64,000 bases of DNA from the NCBI GenBank assembly GCA_963715045.1, contig CAVQRC010000024.1, positions 1-64,000 of the forward strand, read 5' to 3'. A model generated the notes under the pieces. That model was not told where the DNA came from. It saw only the letters and a list, made by a program, of their open reading frames with translations, and ran no database searches. Of the stretch, positions 38,427-48,360 are shown in pieces. The position numbers and the translations under genes are program-made. The stretch is from CAVQRC01 sp963715045. Its GTDB lineage: Bacteria > Planctomycetota > Planctomycetia > Pirellulales > Lacipirellulaceae. The first letter of the stretch is position 1. Every line of letters starts with the position of its first letter.

Positions 38427-40272
38427 GATGATCGGACCCGATCTGGGTCGGATGATTCGTGGATCGTGGAGGCATCGCCATCGCCAAAGGCAGGGGCTGG
38501 TTGAGAGCGGGTTCGAGCACGGCAGGCACGGGCACGGCAAGGGGAGCTCGCTGAGCTGGCTCCTCGGCGGCCGCTTCGACCGCTGGTGGCTGACTCGACT
38601 GGGAAGGCTCGTTCTCCTCGGCCCACGCGGTCAGCACGTCGGCCGTCCTGCTGACCGATGGCTCCATGTAATCGAAAATGATCGCCGGGAACACGCCGAA
38701 CAGAATCGCGAACGCTACGAGCGGGAGGGCAATGGCCGTTTCGCGAAGCGTGATCGGCGTAAGCGCCTCTTCGTGAGGTCCCTTGTATTCGCTGCCGAGG
38801 TAGACGCGTTGCAGGGCCCACAGAATGTAAGCCGCGGTCAGGATCACGACGGCGGCGGATATGACAGCCAGCGTCTGACTGAAATTCCACACCGAAAGGA
38901 CCACGAGGACCTCGCCGATGAATCCGCACAGACCGGGCAGTCCCAGGCCGGCAAAGAAGATTGCGAAGGCCATTCCGCTGTAGACGGGCATTTTGCCGAA
39001 CAGGCCACCGAATTCGTCCAGGTTGCGATGATGCACGCGGTCGTAGATAACGCCGACCATAAAAAACATGCCGGCGGAGCTGATCCCGTGCGCAATCATC
39101 TGGAACATGGCGCCGTTCATGCCCATTTTCCAGTAGTCGGAGTTGAATTGCTGTCCCGACACCGCACTCCACACGCCGATTCCCAACACGACGTAGCCCA
39201 TGTGGCTGACCGAACTGTAGGCGACCATCCGCTTGAAGTCTTTTTGGGCCAGTGCGGCAAAGGCTCCGTAGACCATGCTGACGACGCCTATGATGCATAC
39301 AAACCACATCAGGTCGTAGCCTGCCTGGGGACAAATCGGGTAGCAGATCCGGATGATGCCGTAGCCGCCCATTTTCAAGAGGATCCCGGCCAGAATCATT
39401 GAGATCGGCGTCGGCGCTTCGACGTGCGCATCGGGCAGCCAGGTATGTACCGGCACGCTGGGCACTTTGATCACAAAGCCAATGAACAGCAGCAGGAACG
39501 CCCACCACTGGAGCGATTTGCCCCACAGCAACTCCTGGTTGAACTGCGTCGTGTGCTGACCGACCTGCTGGAGGGCGAGGATATTAAATGTGTGTACCGG
39601 ATTGGTGTTGTTGGCGGTCTGCTCGGCCAGCTCGGCCGCGGTGATTCCGGCGGCCTCGAGTTGCGAGGCATCGAGGGCCCGCAAGTCACTGGCGAAATAC
39701 AGCATCAGAATCGCAATCAACATCAACACACTGCCAAACAGCGTGTACAGAAAGAACTTGATGGCGGCGTACTCCCGTCGGGGCCCGCCCCACACGCCGA
39801 TGAGAAAGTACATCGGCAGCAGCATCACTTCCCAAAACACATAGAACAGGAAGAAATCGAGGGCCAGAAAGACGCCGATCATTCCGGTTTCGAGCAACAG
39901 AAAGAGCATGCAGTACGCTTTCACATGCTTCGTAATACTCCAACTGGCTGCCATCGCGAGCACGCAAATCAAGGCCGTCAACGCGACCAGCGGAAAGCTG
40001 ATCCCGTCCATTCCCATCATGTACTGGATATCGAATGAGGGGATCCAACTCACGGCGAAGAGATTCTGCATCTCGGCGACGCCAGGTGCGAAATAGACGC
40101 CGCTGCCGCCGAACACCATCCCGACCATGACCAGGGTGGCGAGCGTAAAGCCGAGCGTGATCAAGCGGATCGCGTTGTCATTCCCTTTGGGCACGAACGG
40201 CAGCACGAACAAGGCGCCGATGGCGGGCAGGAAAACGAGAAACGTTGTGAACCAGATCGTCGTCGTATCCAT
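38404..40272 (-). CDS. nuoM: NADH-quinone oxidoreductase subunit M
   Basis: 622 residues with about 14 membrane helices. Conserved antiporter-subunit features are LETGMIGVFLALDFFLFYVFWE (with the key Glu), KVPSVPVHTWLPDAHVEAPTP, DFKRMVAYSSVSHMGYVVLG (channel Lys) and LPGLCGFIGEVLV. An insertion of about 45 residues (LRALDASQLEAAGITAAELAEQ onward) precedes FIGFVIK. The C-terminal 60 residues are a Pro/Ala-rich soluble tail not found in E. coli. MDTTTIW at 40,272 is the start. It is part of the leftward nuo cluster. Confidence 0.93.
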   Translation of the reverse strand: MDTTTIWFTTFLVFLPAIGALFVLPFVPKGNDNAIRLITLGFTLATLVMVGMVFGGSGVYFAPGVAEMQNLFAVSWIPSFDIQYMMGMDGISFPLVALTALICVLAMAASWSITKHVKAYCMLFLLLETGMIGVFLALDFFLFYVFWEVMLLPMYFLIGVWGGPRREYAAIKFFLYTLFGSVLMLIAILMLYFASDLRALDASQLEAAGITAAELAEQTANNTNPVHTFNILALQQVGQHTTQFNQELLWGKSLQWWAFLLLFIGFVIKVPSVPVHTWLPDAHVEAPTPISMILAGILLKMGGYGIIRICYPICPQAGYDLMWFVCIIGVVSMVYGAFAALAQKDFKRMVAYSSVSHMGYVVLGIGVWSAVSGQQFNSDYWKMGMNGAMFQMIAHGISSAGMFFMVGVIYDRVHHRNLDEFGGLFGKMPVYSGMAFAIFFAGLGLPGLCGFIGEVLVVLSVWNFSQTLAVISAAVVILTAAYILWALQRVYLGSEYKGPHEEALTPITLRETAIALPLVAFAILFGVFPAIIFDYMEPSVSRTADVLTAWAEENEPSQSSQPPAVEAAAEEPAQRAPLAVPVPAVLEPALNQPLPLAMAMPPRSTNHPTQIGSDHHDAAKQR

Positions 40273-40390
40273 AAGGATTCGTCCCAAGCGACGCTTCGAT
40301 CAATGAAGCGTAATGCGTTGCGTTGCGATAAGTGTCGGTAAGTGTAGGTAAGAAACGTTGCAGGTTAGAACCAGCGTGCCGCGAAACGCC

Positions 40391-43064
40391 TCAGCCGGCG
40401 GTGGCGTACCGCCATACCAACGTCGCGGTGATGAACAGGGCCACCGTGGCGATCGCGATAAACATGACATATTGCCGAATTCGTCCGGTCTGGAGTGCGT
40501 GCAGCGAGGTGCCCAGCTTCCAGGTACGCGACGCGATCGTGTTGAGACTTCCATCGACCACGCCGCGATCGATCACTGCGTCCCACAGCCGCGCGAAGCC
40601 CTTGGTGACGCCCGCGAGCCGATCAATCAACCAGTCGATGACGTCGCGATCGATTTGGGAGATCCGCCGGGCCACAAACAGTGTGGGGCGTACGAACACG
40701 ATCTCGTACAACTCGTCGAACCACCACTTGTGGCGGAGGAATCGGTACATACGGGGAAACTGATCAGAGATTTCCCTGGCGTCGAGCAATCGCCACCAGT
40801 AGATCGCCGAGGCCAGCAGCACGCCGGCCAGGGCCGTCATAAAGGCCGTGATTCCGGCCGCGAAATGAATCTCTTCACTGTGCGATGCATGTTCGTGGGG
40901 AATCGTCACGGGGTGGAGCAGACCACTGACCATCACTCCGGTTCCGGCCGGCCGTGCCTCTTCGAGCAGGGTGACCAGGGGAGCGGAAAGTGGATCGAGC
41001 AGTGTCGTAATCGGTGGAGTAGCGACAAAGACCGCGAAGAAGCTCAAGATCAACAGCGGCCAGGTCATGACATTCGGCGACTCGTGGGCGTGTTCGTAGC
41101 AATGCGGATCACGAGGCGTACCCAGGAAGGTCATGAACCAGAGCCGGAACATGTAGAAGGCCGTGATCGCCGCGCCGCCAGCGGCGACGAAGAACATGGC
41201 TCCCCACGTGGCGTTGTTCTGCTGGAAGTTGATCGCCTGGGCGATGATCGAGTCCTTCGAGTAATAGCCCGAGAGTCCGATCACAAGGGGAATTCCGGCC
41301 CCGGAGATGGCCAGGCAGCCGACGAACATCGTCCAGCCGGTGATCGGCATCTTGCGGATCAGGCCGCCCATCTTGGGCATCTCATTGGTGTGCACGGCAT
41401 GGATCACCGAGCCGGAACACAGAAAGAGCAGGCTCTTGAAGAACGCATGGGTGATCAAATGCAACATGCCGGCAAGCCAGCCGCCGATCCCCAACGCGAA
41501 CATCATGTAGCCGAGCTGGGAAAGCGTCGAGTAGGCGAGGACCCGCTTGATATCGGTCGCCGTGATCGCGATCGTCGCCGCCATGAACAGCGTGATACAG
41601 CCGATGACGGCGATCACCAGCAGCACTTCGGGCGTGAACACAGGATAAAACCGGCCCACGAGGTAGACTCCGGCCGCCACCATCGTTGCTGAATGGACCA
41701 GCGCAGAGACCGGCGTCGGTCCTTCCATCGCGTCGGGAAGCCAGACGTGAAGGGGGAACTGGGCACTCTTGCCCACGCAGCCGCAGAAGATGCCGACCCC
41801 GGCCAGCACGAGCAACCCGTAGCCGTAGCGGTGCTCCTCGTCGTTCCGCCACTCGTCGATGTGTGCGTCGACTTCCCGCCCGGCCAGGGCCAGGTCGCCG
41901 GGATGCTCGGCGACAATCGTGGCCACCTGCTGCTGCGCGGCGAACTCGACCATTCCGTCGGCCGGTTCGAGCTGGTAGTCGTTTTCAGGCGATCGCAACT
42001 GACTGAAGATTCCCTGTTCGACAATGTTCCCCTGTTCGTCCACCCGATCGCCGAAGGCAAACGTCCCCAGGCTACCCCAGAGTGCCATCAGCCCGATGAT
42101 CATCCCGAAGTCGCCAATCCGATTGACGATGAACGCCTTGTTGGCGGCGTTGGTGGCACTCTTGCGTTCGATGTAGAACCCGATCAGGAAATAGGAGCAG
42201 ATCCCCACGAGTTCCCAGAACACGAACACCATGAGAATGTTTCCAGCCACGACGAGGCCGAGCATGCTGAAACAGAACAGCGACATGTACTGGAAGAACC
42301 GGTGAAAGCGACCGTGCCGCTTCAAGTGCTCCCCGTCACGGAGCGTGACCTCGTGATCGACAAATCCCCCCTCGTGCAACTCGTCGTGCATGTAGCCGAT
42401 CGCGTAGAGATGGATGCACGAAGCAATCAGCGTCACCATCGCGAACATCGCGATCGTCAAGGCATCGATGTGATACCCGATCGTCAAATTCAGCTTTCCG
42501 AAGCTGGCAAGCGTATACCAGTCGCCGGCATAGTAGCGGGGCGGCGGAGCGGGATGCCCGTGATCGTCATGCCCGTGATCGGCTTCCCCGTGTGCGGCTG
42601 GCCCGTCTGCGGCTGACTCGTCTGCGGCTGACTCCGTCTGCGGCTGCCGGCGTACCGGATTGGACGGGCTCGGCCCAGGCGGCGAATTGAACGCGACGAT
42701 TCGGCCCCGTGGATAAGACCGGCCCCATGGATTGGGTCCGCCCCGTGGATGAGACGGGTCCAGTCGACGGCGTCCTGCCAGACGGCACGGCCGGTTCGAG
42801 GGCGGCGTGCGCAGCGGCGGGATCGGCCACCAGGTCGTCTCCAGTCGGAGCCGACGTCTGCCACACGATCACCGCCAGGACAGACATCACGAAGCCGCTG
42901 ATAATCGCGATGCAGGCCACGATGGCAGCCGGCTTGGAAGTACCGGGCGTGATCGCGTGCCCCATGAACTGGAGCAGGGAATACCAGCAACAGATCGCCG
43001 CGAACGAAACGAGCGGCAACAACCAGGCGATCAGCAGCAGAGTTGGTAGAGAAGACGGATCCAT
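40391..43064 (-). CDS. nuoL: NADH-quinone oxidoreductase subunit L (frameshifted)
   Basis: The largest antiporter-like subunit of complex I. The N terminus MDPSSLPTLLLIAWLLPLVS begins at 43,064. About 100 residues later the frame changes near 42,630, inside a low-complexity region. The correct continuation is Ala/Asp-rich, then His-rich (HGEADHGHDDHGHPAPPP), then RYYAGDWYTLASFGKLNLTI and the conserved body: FVFWELVGICSYFLIGFY, GKSAQFPLHVWLPDAMEGPTPVS, DIKRVLAYSTLSQLGYM and a long C-terminal lateral helix. The hydrophilic insert of roughly 90 residues between helices 2 and 3 is unusual. The gene is otherwise complete. Confidence 0.9.
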
Positions 43065-43115
43065 ACTGGCTTGTTTCGTTCGGCGGTCGATTCCGAGTTC
43101 GGCCGGGTCGCTCGA

Positions 43116-43463
43116 TTACCCCTCGAGTTCGTCCCCGCGATCGACGTCGATCGTGTTGTGGTTGTTGTAAAAATTGAGGGCAATCGCCAGGGCGACGGCC
43201 GCTTCGGCTGCGGCAAGCACGATCACGAACAAGGCCATGAGCTGGCCGTCGAGTCCCAGCGGGTTCGCGTCGCCGCGGAGGTACCGGCTGCCAAATGCCA
43301 CGAAGTTCACATTCGCTCCGTTGAGCACGAGTTCCACACCCATCAAGATTCCCAGTGCATTACGCTTGGTCGCCATGCAGATCGCGCCGCTGACGAACAG
43401 CAGCGCACCAACTGCCATGTAGTGGGAGACGCCGACCGGCTCGGTGAGCAGACTAGCAAGCAT
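43116..43463 (-). CDS. nuoK: NADH-quinone oxidoreductase subunit K
   Basis: 115 residues with three membrane helices. The MGVELVLNGANVNFVAF segment carries the conserved buried Glu of helix 2, and LFVIVLAAAEAAVALAIAL is helix 3 with the second Glu. The NuoL homologue starts 51 bp downstream and NuoJ ends 54 bp upstream. Length is that of the family. Confidence 0.93.
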   Translation of the reverse strand: MLASLLTEPVGVSHYMAVGALLFVSGAICMATKRNALGILMGVELVLNGANVNFVAFGSRYLRGDANPLGLDGQLMALFVIVLAAAEAAVALAIALNFYNNHNTIDVDRGDELEG

Positions 43464-43517
43464 GGGAACGACGCCTTGCGGAGTGACGTTGAGGTCGAAC
43501 TTAGTACCTATCCCGAA

Positions 43518-44126
43518 TCAGGTCGTCATGCCCATCAGCGACTCGCGGCGTCGCTTGGCACGTGCCAGGTACGCGGCCCCGACGAGCACCACGAGCAGAT
43601 GGACCGACACGATCTCGAAGATCAGCAAATACACTCCGCGGCCCCGATTCAGCAGCGGATCAGACGGGTCAACCGCATCCGGACGAAAGGCCGTGAGGCT
43701 GGCCCCGATGGGTGTCGCGTTGGGTCGCGCGACAATCGCCTCGGCTTCCTCCCTCGGCAAAGCCTGCCAGCCAGCGTGGCTGAAGGCGGCCTGGGTCAGC
43801 ACCGCCAACAGCGACCCACCCACGATCGCCGCCAGGATCCATTCGCCAGAGCCGGTTTTCATCGAAACGAACTTGGCCTGGGAGGTAAGCATGACCCCAA
43901 AAATCAGCAACACGAGGGTGCCACCGACATAAATCATCAATTGCATGGCTCCGACGAAATCCGCCCCGGCCAGGAAAAACAATCCGGCCGTCGATCCCAG
44001 CGAGAGCACCAGGTAGAACGCCATCCGCACGATGTTACTGGCGAATACGACTGCCAGGGCAAAGACACAGGCAGCGCCGCTGAACAACAGGAAGAAGAAG
44101 GATGGCCAATAGATGCCTTCGCTCAT
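43518..44126 (-). CDS. nuoJ: NADH-quinone oxidoreductase subunit J
   Basis: 202 residues with five membrane helices. The conserved stretch MQLMIYVGGTLVLLIFGVML corresponds to helix 3 with its pi-bulge. The start codon overlaps the stop of nuoH in an ATGA arrangement, so translation is coupled. A hydrophilic loop (PREEAEAIVARPNATPIGAS) is longer than in E. coli. Confidence 0.93.
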   Translation of the reverse strand: MSEGIYWPSFFFLLFSGAACVFALAVVFASNIVRMAFYLVLSLGSTAGLFFLAGADFVGAMQLMIYVGGTLVLLIFGVMLTSQAKFVSMKTGSGEWILAAIVGGSLLAVLTQAAFSHAGWQALPREEAEAIVARPNATPIGASLTAFRPDAVDPSDPLLNRGRGVYLLIFEIVSVHLLVVLVGAAYLARAKRRRESLMGMTT

Positions 44127-45457
44127 GGCGCGGGATCTCCGAACGAGTGGTTCGTGTTCGGTGGCGGTGCGTCCGCGGCAACGACGAGCGGGGGCTGGCG
44201 ATCGGATCGATCGGCTTCGCGAGCCGGAACGGCGGTAGTGGTGGTGGTGTTCGTTTCCGGCGAGGCGTCAGCCGACTGAGCAGCCGCGGTGGACCAGGGT
44301 TCGACCATCGACGTGTTCGCCTCGGTCGCCGAAATCAGGCCGAAAAACGTCCGGCCTGGTGGGACCCCGAGGACCCCCAGTTGCCACAGCGTGGCTCCGA
44401 GAAACATGACCGCGGCGATGGGCGTACAGTACTTCAGGCAAGTCGTCATCACCTGATCGATTCGCAGTCGTGGCAGCGTCCACCGGATCCACATCATGAC
44501 GCAGACGCCGATCACTCCCTTGAGAATCACGTTCGCTGCCCCGCAGAGCGCGACGAGGTAACCCAACAGGGTGAGCGAATCGGTCGGTCGCTGTGCCCAA
44601 CCAACTATATCGAAAATGGGGATCGGGCCATTCCAGGCCCCCAGAAACAGGATCGAAGCGAGCAGTGAGACCGCCAGCATCGATCCATACTCGGCCATGA
44701 AGAACAGGCTCCACCGCAGTCCCGAGTACTCGGTGTGGAAGCCGGCGACGAGTTCGCTCTCTGCTTCAGCGAGGTCAAAGGGAGCTCGATTCACGCTCGC
44801 CGTCGCACAGGTGAAGTAGACCCAGAAGATGATGAACGTGAAGGGATCGTGGAAGATGAACCAGTTGGTAAACCAGCCTGCCTGCTGGTCGCCAATGAGT
44901 GTCAAATCCATGGTGCCGGCGAGAACAACCGGTACGACTGCACACAGCCCCAGGGGCACTTCGTAGCTGACGACCTGGGCCGCCTCGCGCATGGCCCCGA
45001 ACAGCGACCACTTTGACGCCGACGAGTAACCGGCCAGGATCACCCCAAAAACCTCGAGACCCAGCACGGCCAGGATAAAGAACACGGCCACATTCAGGTG
45101 GATCGCGACCCAGGGAAACGCTCCGACTGCGAACGGCAGGGCGATGAAGGCCGCGAACGAGGCCGCGAAGCTGACATAGGGCGCGATTTTGAAGAGAAAC
45201 CCGTCTGCCCCGCCGGGCATCAAGTCTTCTTTGGTGATCAGCTTGAGCCCGTCCGCCAGAGTCTGCAGCCAGCCGAACTTGCCCCCGACTCGTGTCGGGC
45301 CGAGACGATCCTGAATTCGACCCGAAATCTTTCGCTCGAGCCAGATGAACACCAACGCGCCGACGGCGACCAGGTTTAACAGGAAGAACGCATGCAGCAG
45401 GCCCGTTAAAACGTAGGCAAGCCAGCCGGGCATGTATTGTGCGAGTGTTTCGGCCAC
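44123..45457 (-). CDS. nuoH: NADH-quinone oxidoreductase subunit H
   Basis: Membrane subunit that forms part of the quinone tunnel. Conserved motifs are WLERKISGRIQDRLGPTRVG, KLITKEDLMP, REAAQVVSYEVPLGL, NRAPFDLAEAESELVAGFHTEYSGL (quinone-side loop) and IRWTLPRLRIDQVM. The GTG at 45,457 or ATG at 45,433 is the likely start. The frame is open for another 95 non-conserved codons upstream. After the last helix it has a tail of about 75 residues rich in Thr, Ala and Asp that is absent in E. coli. A 333-bp gap to nuoD might hold a second promoter. Confidence 0.92.
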   Translation of the reverse strand: MAETLAQYMPGWLAYVLTGLLHAFFLLNLVAVGALVFIWLERKISGRIQDRLGPTRVGGKFGWLQTLADGLKLITKEDLMPGGADGFLFKIAPYVSFAASFAAFIALPFAVGAFPWVAIHLNVAVFFILAVLGLEVFGVILAGYSSASKWSLFGAMREAAQVVSYEVPLGLCAVVPVVLAGTMDLTLIGDQQAGWFTNWFIFHDPFTFIIFWVYFTCATASVNRAPFDLAEAESELVAGFHTEYSGLRWSLFFMAEYGSMLAVSLLASILFLGAWNGPIPIFDIVGWAQRPTDSLTLLGYLVALCGAANVILKGVIGVCVMMWIRWTLPRLRIDQVMTTCLKYCTPIAAVMFLGATLWQLGVLGVPPGRTFFGLISATEANTSMVEPWSTAAAQSADASPETNTTTTTAVPAREADRSDRQPPLVVAADAPPPNTNHSFGDPAP

Positions 45458-45790
45458 GTCTCGTAAGGCACCGTTGGCGTCAGATTTCCGAGCGGTCAAG
45501 TCCCGAAACCGGGCGCTCGCATCCCTGGAGGATCGGTACGGCAGAGTGTCTGTTGATGGCGTGCTTTCGCGCGACTCAATCCCATTCGCGGCAGGACGCC
45601 AGTGAAGATCGTGAAATATTGCACAAGGCCCATTGGCGCGACAAGCCCCCAATCGCGACATTTTGAAGTCGGGGTCGAGATCCGCCGCGGACGTGCTCCC
45701 GCGGGGACGAGAACCTGGAACGGTTTCACGTCGGGCGCGCAACGCGGCAACACTCCGCGAGCCATGGAACGCGTCGCAGACTGGGACCGA
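45458..45790. other. Gap between nuoD and nuoH
   Basis: An unexpected 333-bp break in an otherwise compact cluster. The minus-strand frame of nuoH is open through it but encodes Arg/Ser-rich sequence without family resemblance. I see no recognisable gene here and no nuoE/F/G remnant. Confidence 0.4.
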
Positions 45791-46996
45791 TCAGCGATCG
45801 ATTTCGCCCATCACGACATCCAGAGAGCCAACCACCGCCGGCACGTCGGCGATCAGGCAATTGCGACACAACTCGCTGGTCACGGACAGATTGCAGAACG
45901 AACTGCTGCGGGCCCGCGCCCGCCACGGAATCGCGGACCCGTCCGAGACGATGTAAAAACCCATCTGCCCGCGAGGAGATTCCGTCTCCAGGTAGGACTC
46001 CCCCTTCGGCAGTTTTTGATTGAGTTTGAGCGGTTCCCCGTAACTGCCGGTGGATCGGCTGTAGCGATCGATCGCTTGCCGGAGCAGGTCGATCGACTGA
46101 ATGACTTCGAGCATCCGGACGTAGAAGCGATGCCAGCAGTCACCGAGCACGGCCTCCTTCGGAACATTGGGATACTCATGGTCCTTCGGATATTGACCCT
46201 CTTTCTCGACGATGACTTCGAACGCGTAACCGTCGTACATGGCGGTATAGATTTCTTCGCCATCGCGACGCAGGTCATGATCTACACCGCTACCCCGCAA
46301 CACAGGCCCGCTGGTCCCGTAACTGATCGCCATCTCCCGCGACAACACGCCAATGCCCGCGGTACGCCGAATGAAGATCGAGTTGGTGGTCAGGAGCGTG
46401 TGGTACTCGACGATCCGCGGTTCCAGTTCCTGCAGGAAGCGTTCGCACTTCTCCAGCCAACCCTTGGGTAAGTCTGCGGATGCCCCGCCGATCGTCAGGT
46501 AGCTGTAGGTGAGTCGCGCGCCGCATACCTCTTCGAAGAGATCGAGAATCTTCTCCCGCTCTCGGAACGCATACAGAAACGGGCTGAAACTGCCCAGGTC
46601 GAGGCCATAAGCGCCCATTCCGACGAGGTGGCTCGCGATTCGGCCCAACTCGGCGATGATCACCCGCAAGTGCCGCCCCTTCTCCGGCACGTCGTAAGCC
46701 AGGAGTTTCTCGACCGCCAGGGACCAGCCGAGGTTCATATTCATGCCGGCCAGATAGTCCATCCGGTCTGTGTAGGGAATCCATTGACGGGGCGTGAGGT
46801 TCTCGCCGATCTTCTCCGCGCAGCGATGAAGGTAGCCGATATGCGGCGTCACCTCGGACACCACTTCCCCGTCGGTCCGCAGCACGAGCCTCAACACGCC
46901 ATGCGTACTGGGATGCTGAGGACCCATGTTGACCAACATTTCGTCCGTTCGAACGTCGAACTCGACGATCCGTGAATCTTCTATCGTGGAGGCCAT
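45791..46996 (-). CDS. nuoD: NADH-quinone oxidoreductase subunit D
   Basis: 401 residues of the 49-kDa-type subunit. Visible are NMGPQHPSTHGVLRLVLR (quinone-site His), GYLHRCAEKIGENL, PYTDRMDYLAGM, GRIASHLVGMGAYGLDLG and SPRGQMGFYIVSDGS. It is not fused to NuoC. The C terminus ends with the conserved DVPAVVGSLDVVMGEIDR. It sits 54 bp after nuoC in the leftward cluster. Confidence 0.95.
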   Translation of the reverse strand: MASTIEDSRIVEFDVRTDEMLVNMGPQHPSTHGVLRLVLRTDGEVVSEVTPHIGYLHRCAEKIGENLTPRQWIPYTDRMDYLAGMNMNLGWSLAVEKLLAYDVPEKGRHLRVIIAELGRIASHLVGMGAYGLDLGSFSPFLYAFREREKILDLFEEVCGARLTYSYLTIGGASADLPKGWLEKCERFLQELEPRIVEYHTLLTTNSIFIRRTAGIGVLSREMAISYGTSGPVLRGSGVDHDLRRDGEEIYTAMYDGYAFEVIVEKEGQYPKDHEYPNVPKEAVLGDCWHRFYVRMLEVIQSIDLLRQAIDRYSRSTGSYGEPLKLNQKLPKGESYLETESPRGQMGFYIVSDGSAIPWRARARSSSFCNLSVTSELCRNCLIADVPAVVGSLDVVMGEIDR

Positions 46997-47050
46997 GCAA
47001 CCGCTTGAATCAAGTTGAAGAGGTGTAACGGACTGGAGGTGGGGAGGACG

Positions 47051-47572
47051 CTATCGACCACGAATCCCGTGATACTCGAGGGGCATCTCGTAATCTCGCC
47101 GCAGCGGATGGCCGACCCAGTCTTCAGGACAGAGAATGCGGCGTAGGTTCGGGTGATCGAGGAACCGCACGCCGCAAAGATCATAGACTTCCCGTTCGTG
47201 CCAGTCGGCCGTGCTCCAGATATGAGAAACGGTCGGGACTTCGGGCAACTGACCTTCGACGTCGTCTTTCCAACGCGACAGTTTGACTTTCAGCACCAGG
47301 CTGTGCTTATGCGTCATGCTGAACAGGTGATAGACGACTTCGAGATGGGGTTCGAAGCCCGCCTTCTGGGCCTTCTTGGGATCGGGCTGAAAATAGTCGA
47401 CGCCGGAGACGCAGTTGAGATAGTCGAACCGCAGGTCGGGCGCATCACGCAGGTGCAGGCAGATCTCGGGCAACGAATCGGCCAGCACTTCGATCCAGGG
47501 ATCAACCCCTTCCAGCTGGGCCTCGACGACCGCGTCGCCAAATTTGGCTCGTAATTGATCGACCACGCTCAT
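47051..47572 (-). CDS. nuoC: NADH-quinone oxidoreductase subunit C
   Basis: 173 residues of the 30-kDa-type subunit. The family signature HEREVYDLCGVRFLDHPNLRRILCPEDWVGHPLRRDYEMP is present in order, along with FDYLNCVSGVDYF and HLEVVYHLFSMTHKHSLVLK. The start at 47,572 is ATG (MSVVDQLRAKFG). NuoB, which normally lies directly upstream, is absent: only 59 bp separate nuoC from nuoA. Confidence 0.95.
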   Translation of the reverse strand: MSVVDQLRAKFGDAVVEAQLEGVDPWIEVLADSLPEICLHLRDAPDLRFDYLNCVSGVDYFQPDPKKAQKAGFEPHLEVVYHLFSMTHKHSLVLKVKLSRWKDDVEGQLPEVPTVSHIWSTADWHEREVYDLCGVRFLDHPNLRRILCPEDWVGHPLRRDYEMPLEYHGIRGR

Positions 47573-47631
47573 CGTATTTTCACTCGCTGTAAAGAATCCG
47601 CCGCGGAGAGTTGTCGCCCCACGCTGCCCGC

Positions 47632-48324
47632 TCAGACCGACAGGACGACTTCCCGCTCTCCCGCTCCCGGCTCGAGTTGATAGGTCCGCGGCGACTGTCG
47701 GTGAAGCTCGTGAATCTCAGGCACCGCACGCACCCAGTTGAGATCCCCCCGCTTCCACACGTAAGCGAAACCGACCATCAACACACCGAAAAACACCACG
47801 ATGTCGGCGAATGATGTCCAGGCGATCTGGGTCGCCGTCTGCCGCAGGGCCAGATTGGCCTGGCCAACCGCGTCCCCTGTAAGCCCTTCCCGGCGGGCCT
47901 CCTGGACGGTCAACACGCCCGGGGTCGGGTTCGTCACCCCCATTTCGCGTAGCCGGGCTGCAGCGACTGGAGTCAGCTGCACCTGGTTGGCCCCGGCGGT
48001 CGGATCTCCGTCCGCGGCCACGGCCAGTTCGAGATTCTGGTTCATCAACTGCGTCGACTTGCCGAAAACGGTCGCCCACGGGAAAAAGAACGCGACTTCG
48101 ACGTCGAAGATAATGAACAGCAGGGCGACCACGTAGAACCGCAGATCGAATTGAACGAAACTGCTGCCGATCGTCGGCTCACCACACTCGTAGATCTCGA
48201 GCTTCTCTTCGTTGGGTGCTGCCGGTCGCAGGAAACGACCCAACAGCAGATTCACGAAGATGAACAATACGGCGATCAGCACAAAGAGCGCCAGGTAGCC
48301 AGCAATGATTGTCGGAGTGGCCAT
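47632..48324 (-). CDS. nuoA: NADH-quinone oxidoreductase subunit A with a large insertion
   Basis: 230 residues against about 120-150 in most bacteria. Helix 1 (YLALFVLIAVLFIFVNLLLG), the conserved EIYECGEPTIGSSFVQFDLRFYVVALLFIIFDVEVAFFFPWA segment and helix 3 (FADIVVFFGVLMVGFAYVW) are normal. Between helices 2 and 3 lies an extra hydrophilic block of about 70 residues with a conserved-looking Ala/Arg-rich stretch (VAAARLREMGVTNPTPG). A tail of about 35 residues follows helix 3. No frame break is needed, so the insertion is genuine. Confidence 0.93.
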   Translation of the reverse strand: MATPTIIAGYLALFVLIAVLFIFVNLLLGRFLRPAAPNEEKLEIYECGEPTIGSSFVQFDLRFYVVALLFIIFDVEVAFFFPWATVFGKSTQLMNQNLELAVAADGDPTAGANQVQLTPVAAARLREMGVTNPTPGVLTVQEARREGLTGDAVGQANLALRQTATQIAWTSFADIVVFFGVLMVGFAYVWKRGDLNWVRAVPEIHELHRQSPRTYQLEPGAGEREVVLSV

Positions 48325-48360
48325 GTGCTCGTAGCTATCCAGTCGTGGTTACAGTCGTGG

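Noticed and set aside
40358..41692. 444-residue plus-strand open frame rich in His, Gln and Asp
   Set aside because: Exact antisense of nuoL, whose conserved motifs are unambiguous.
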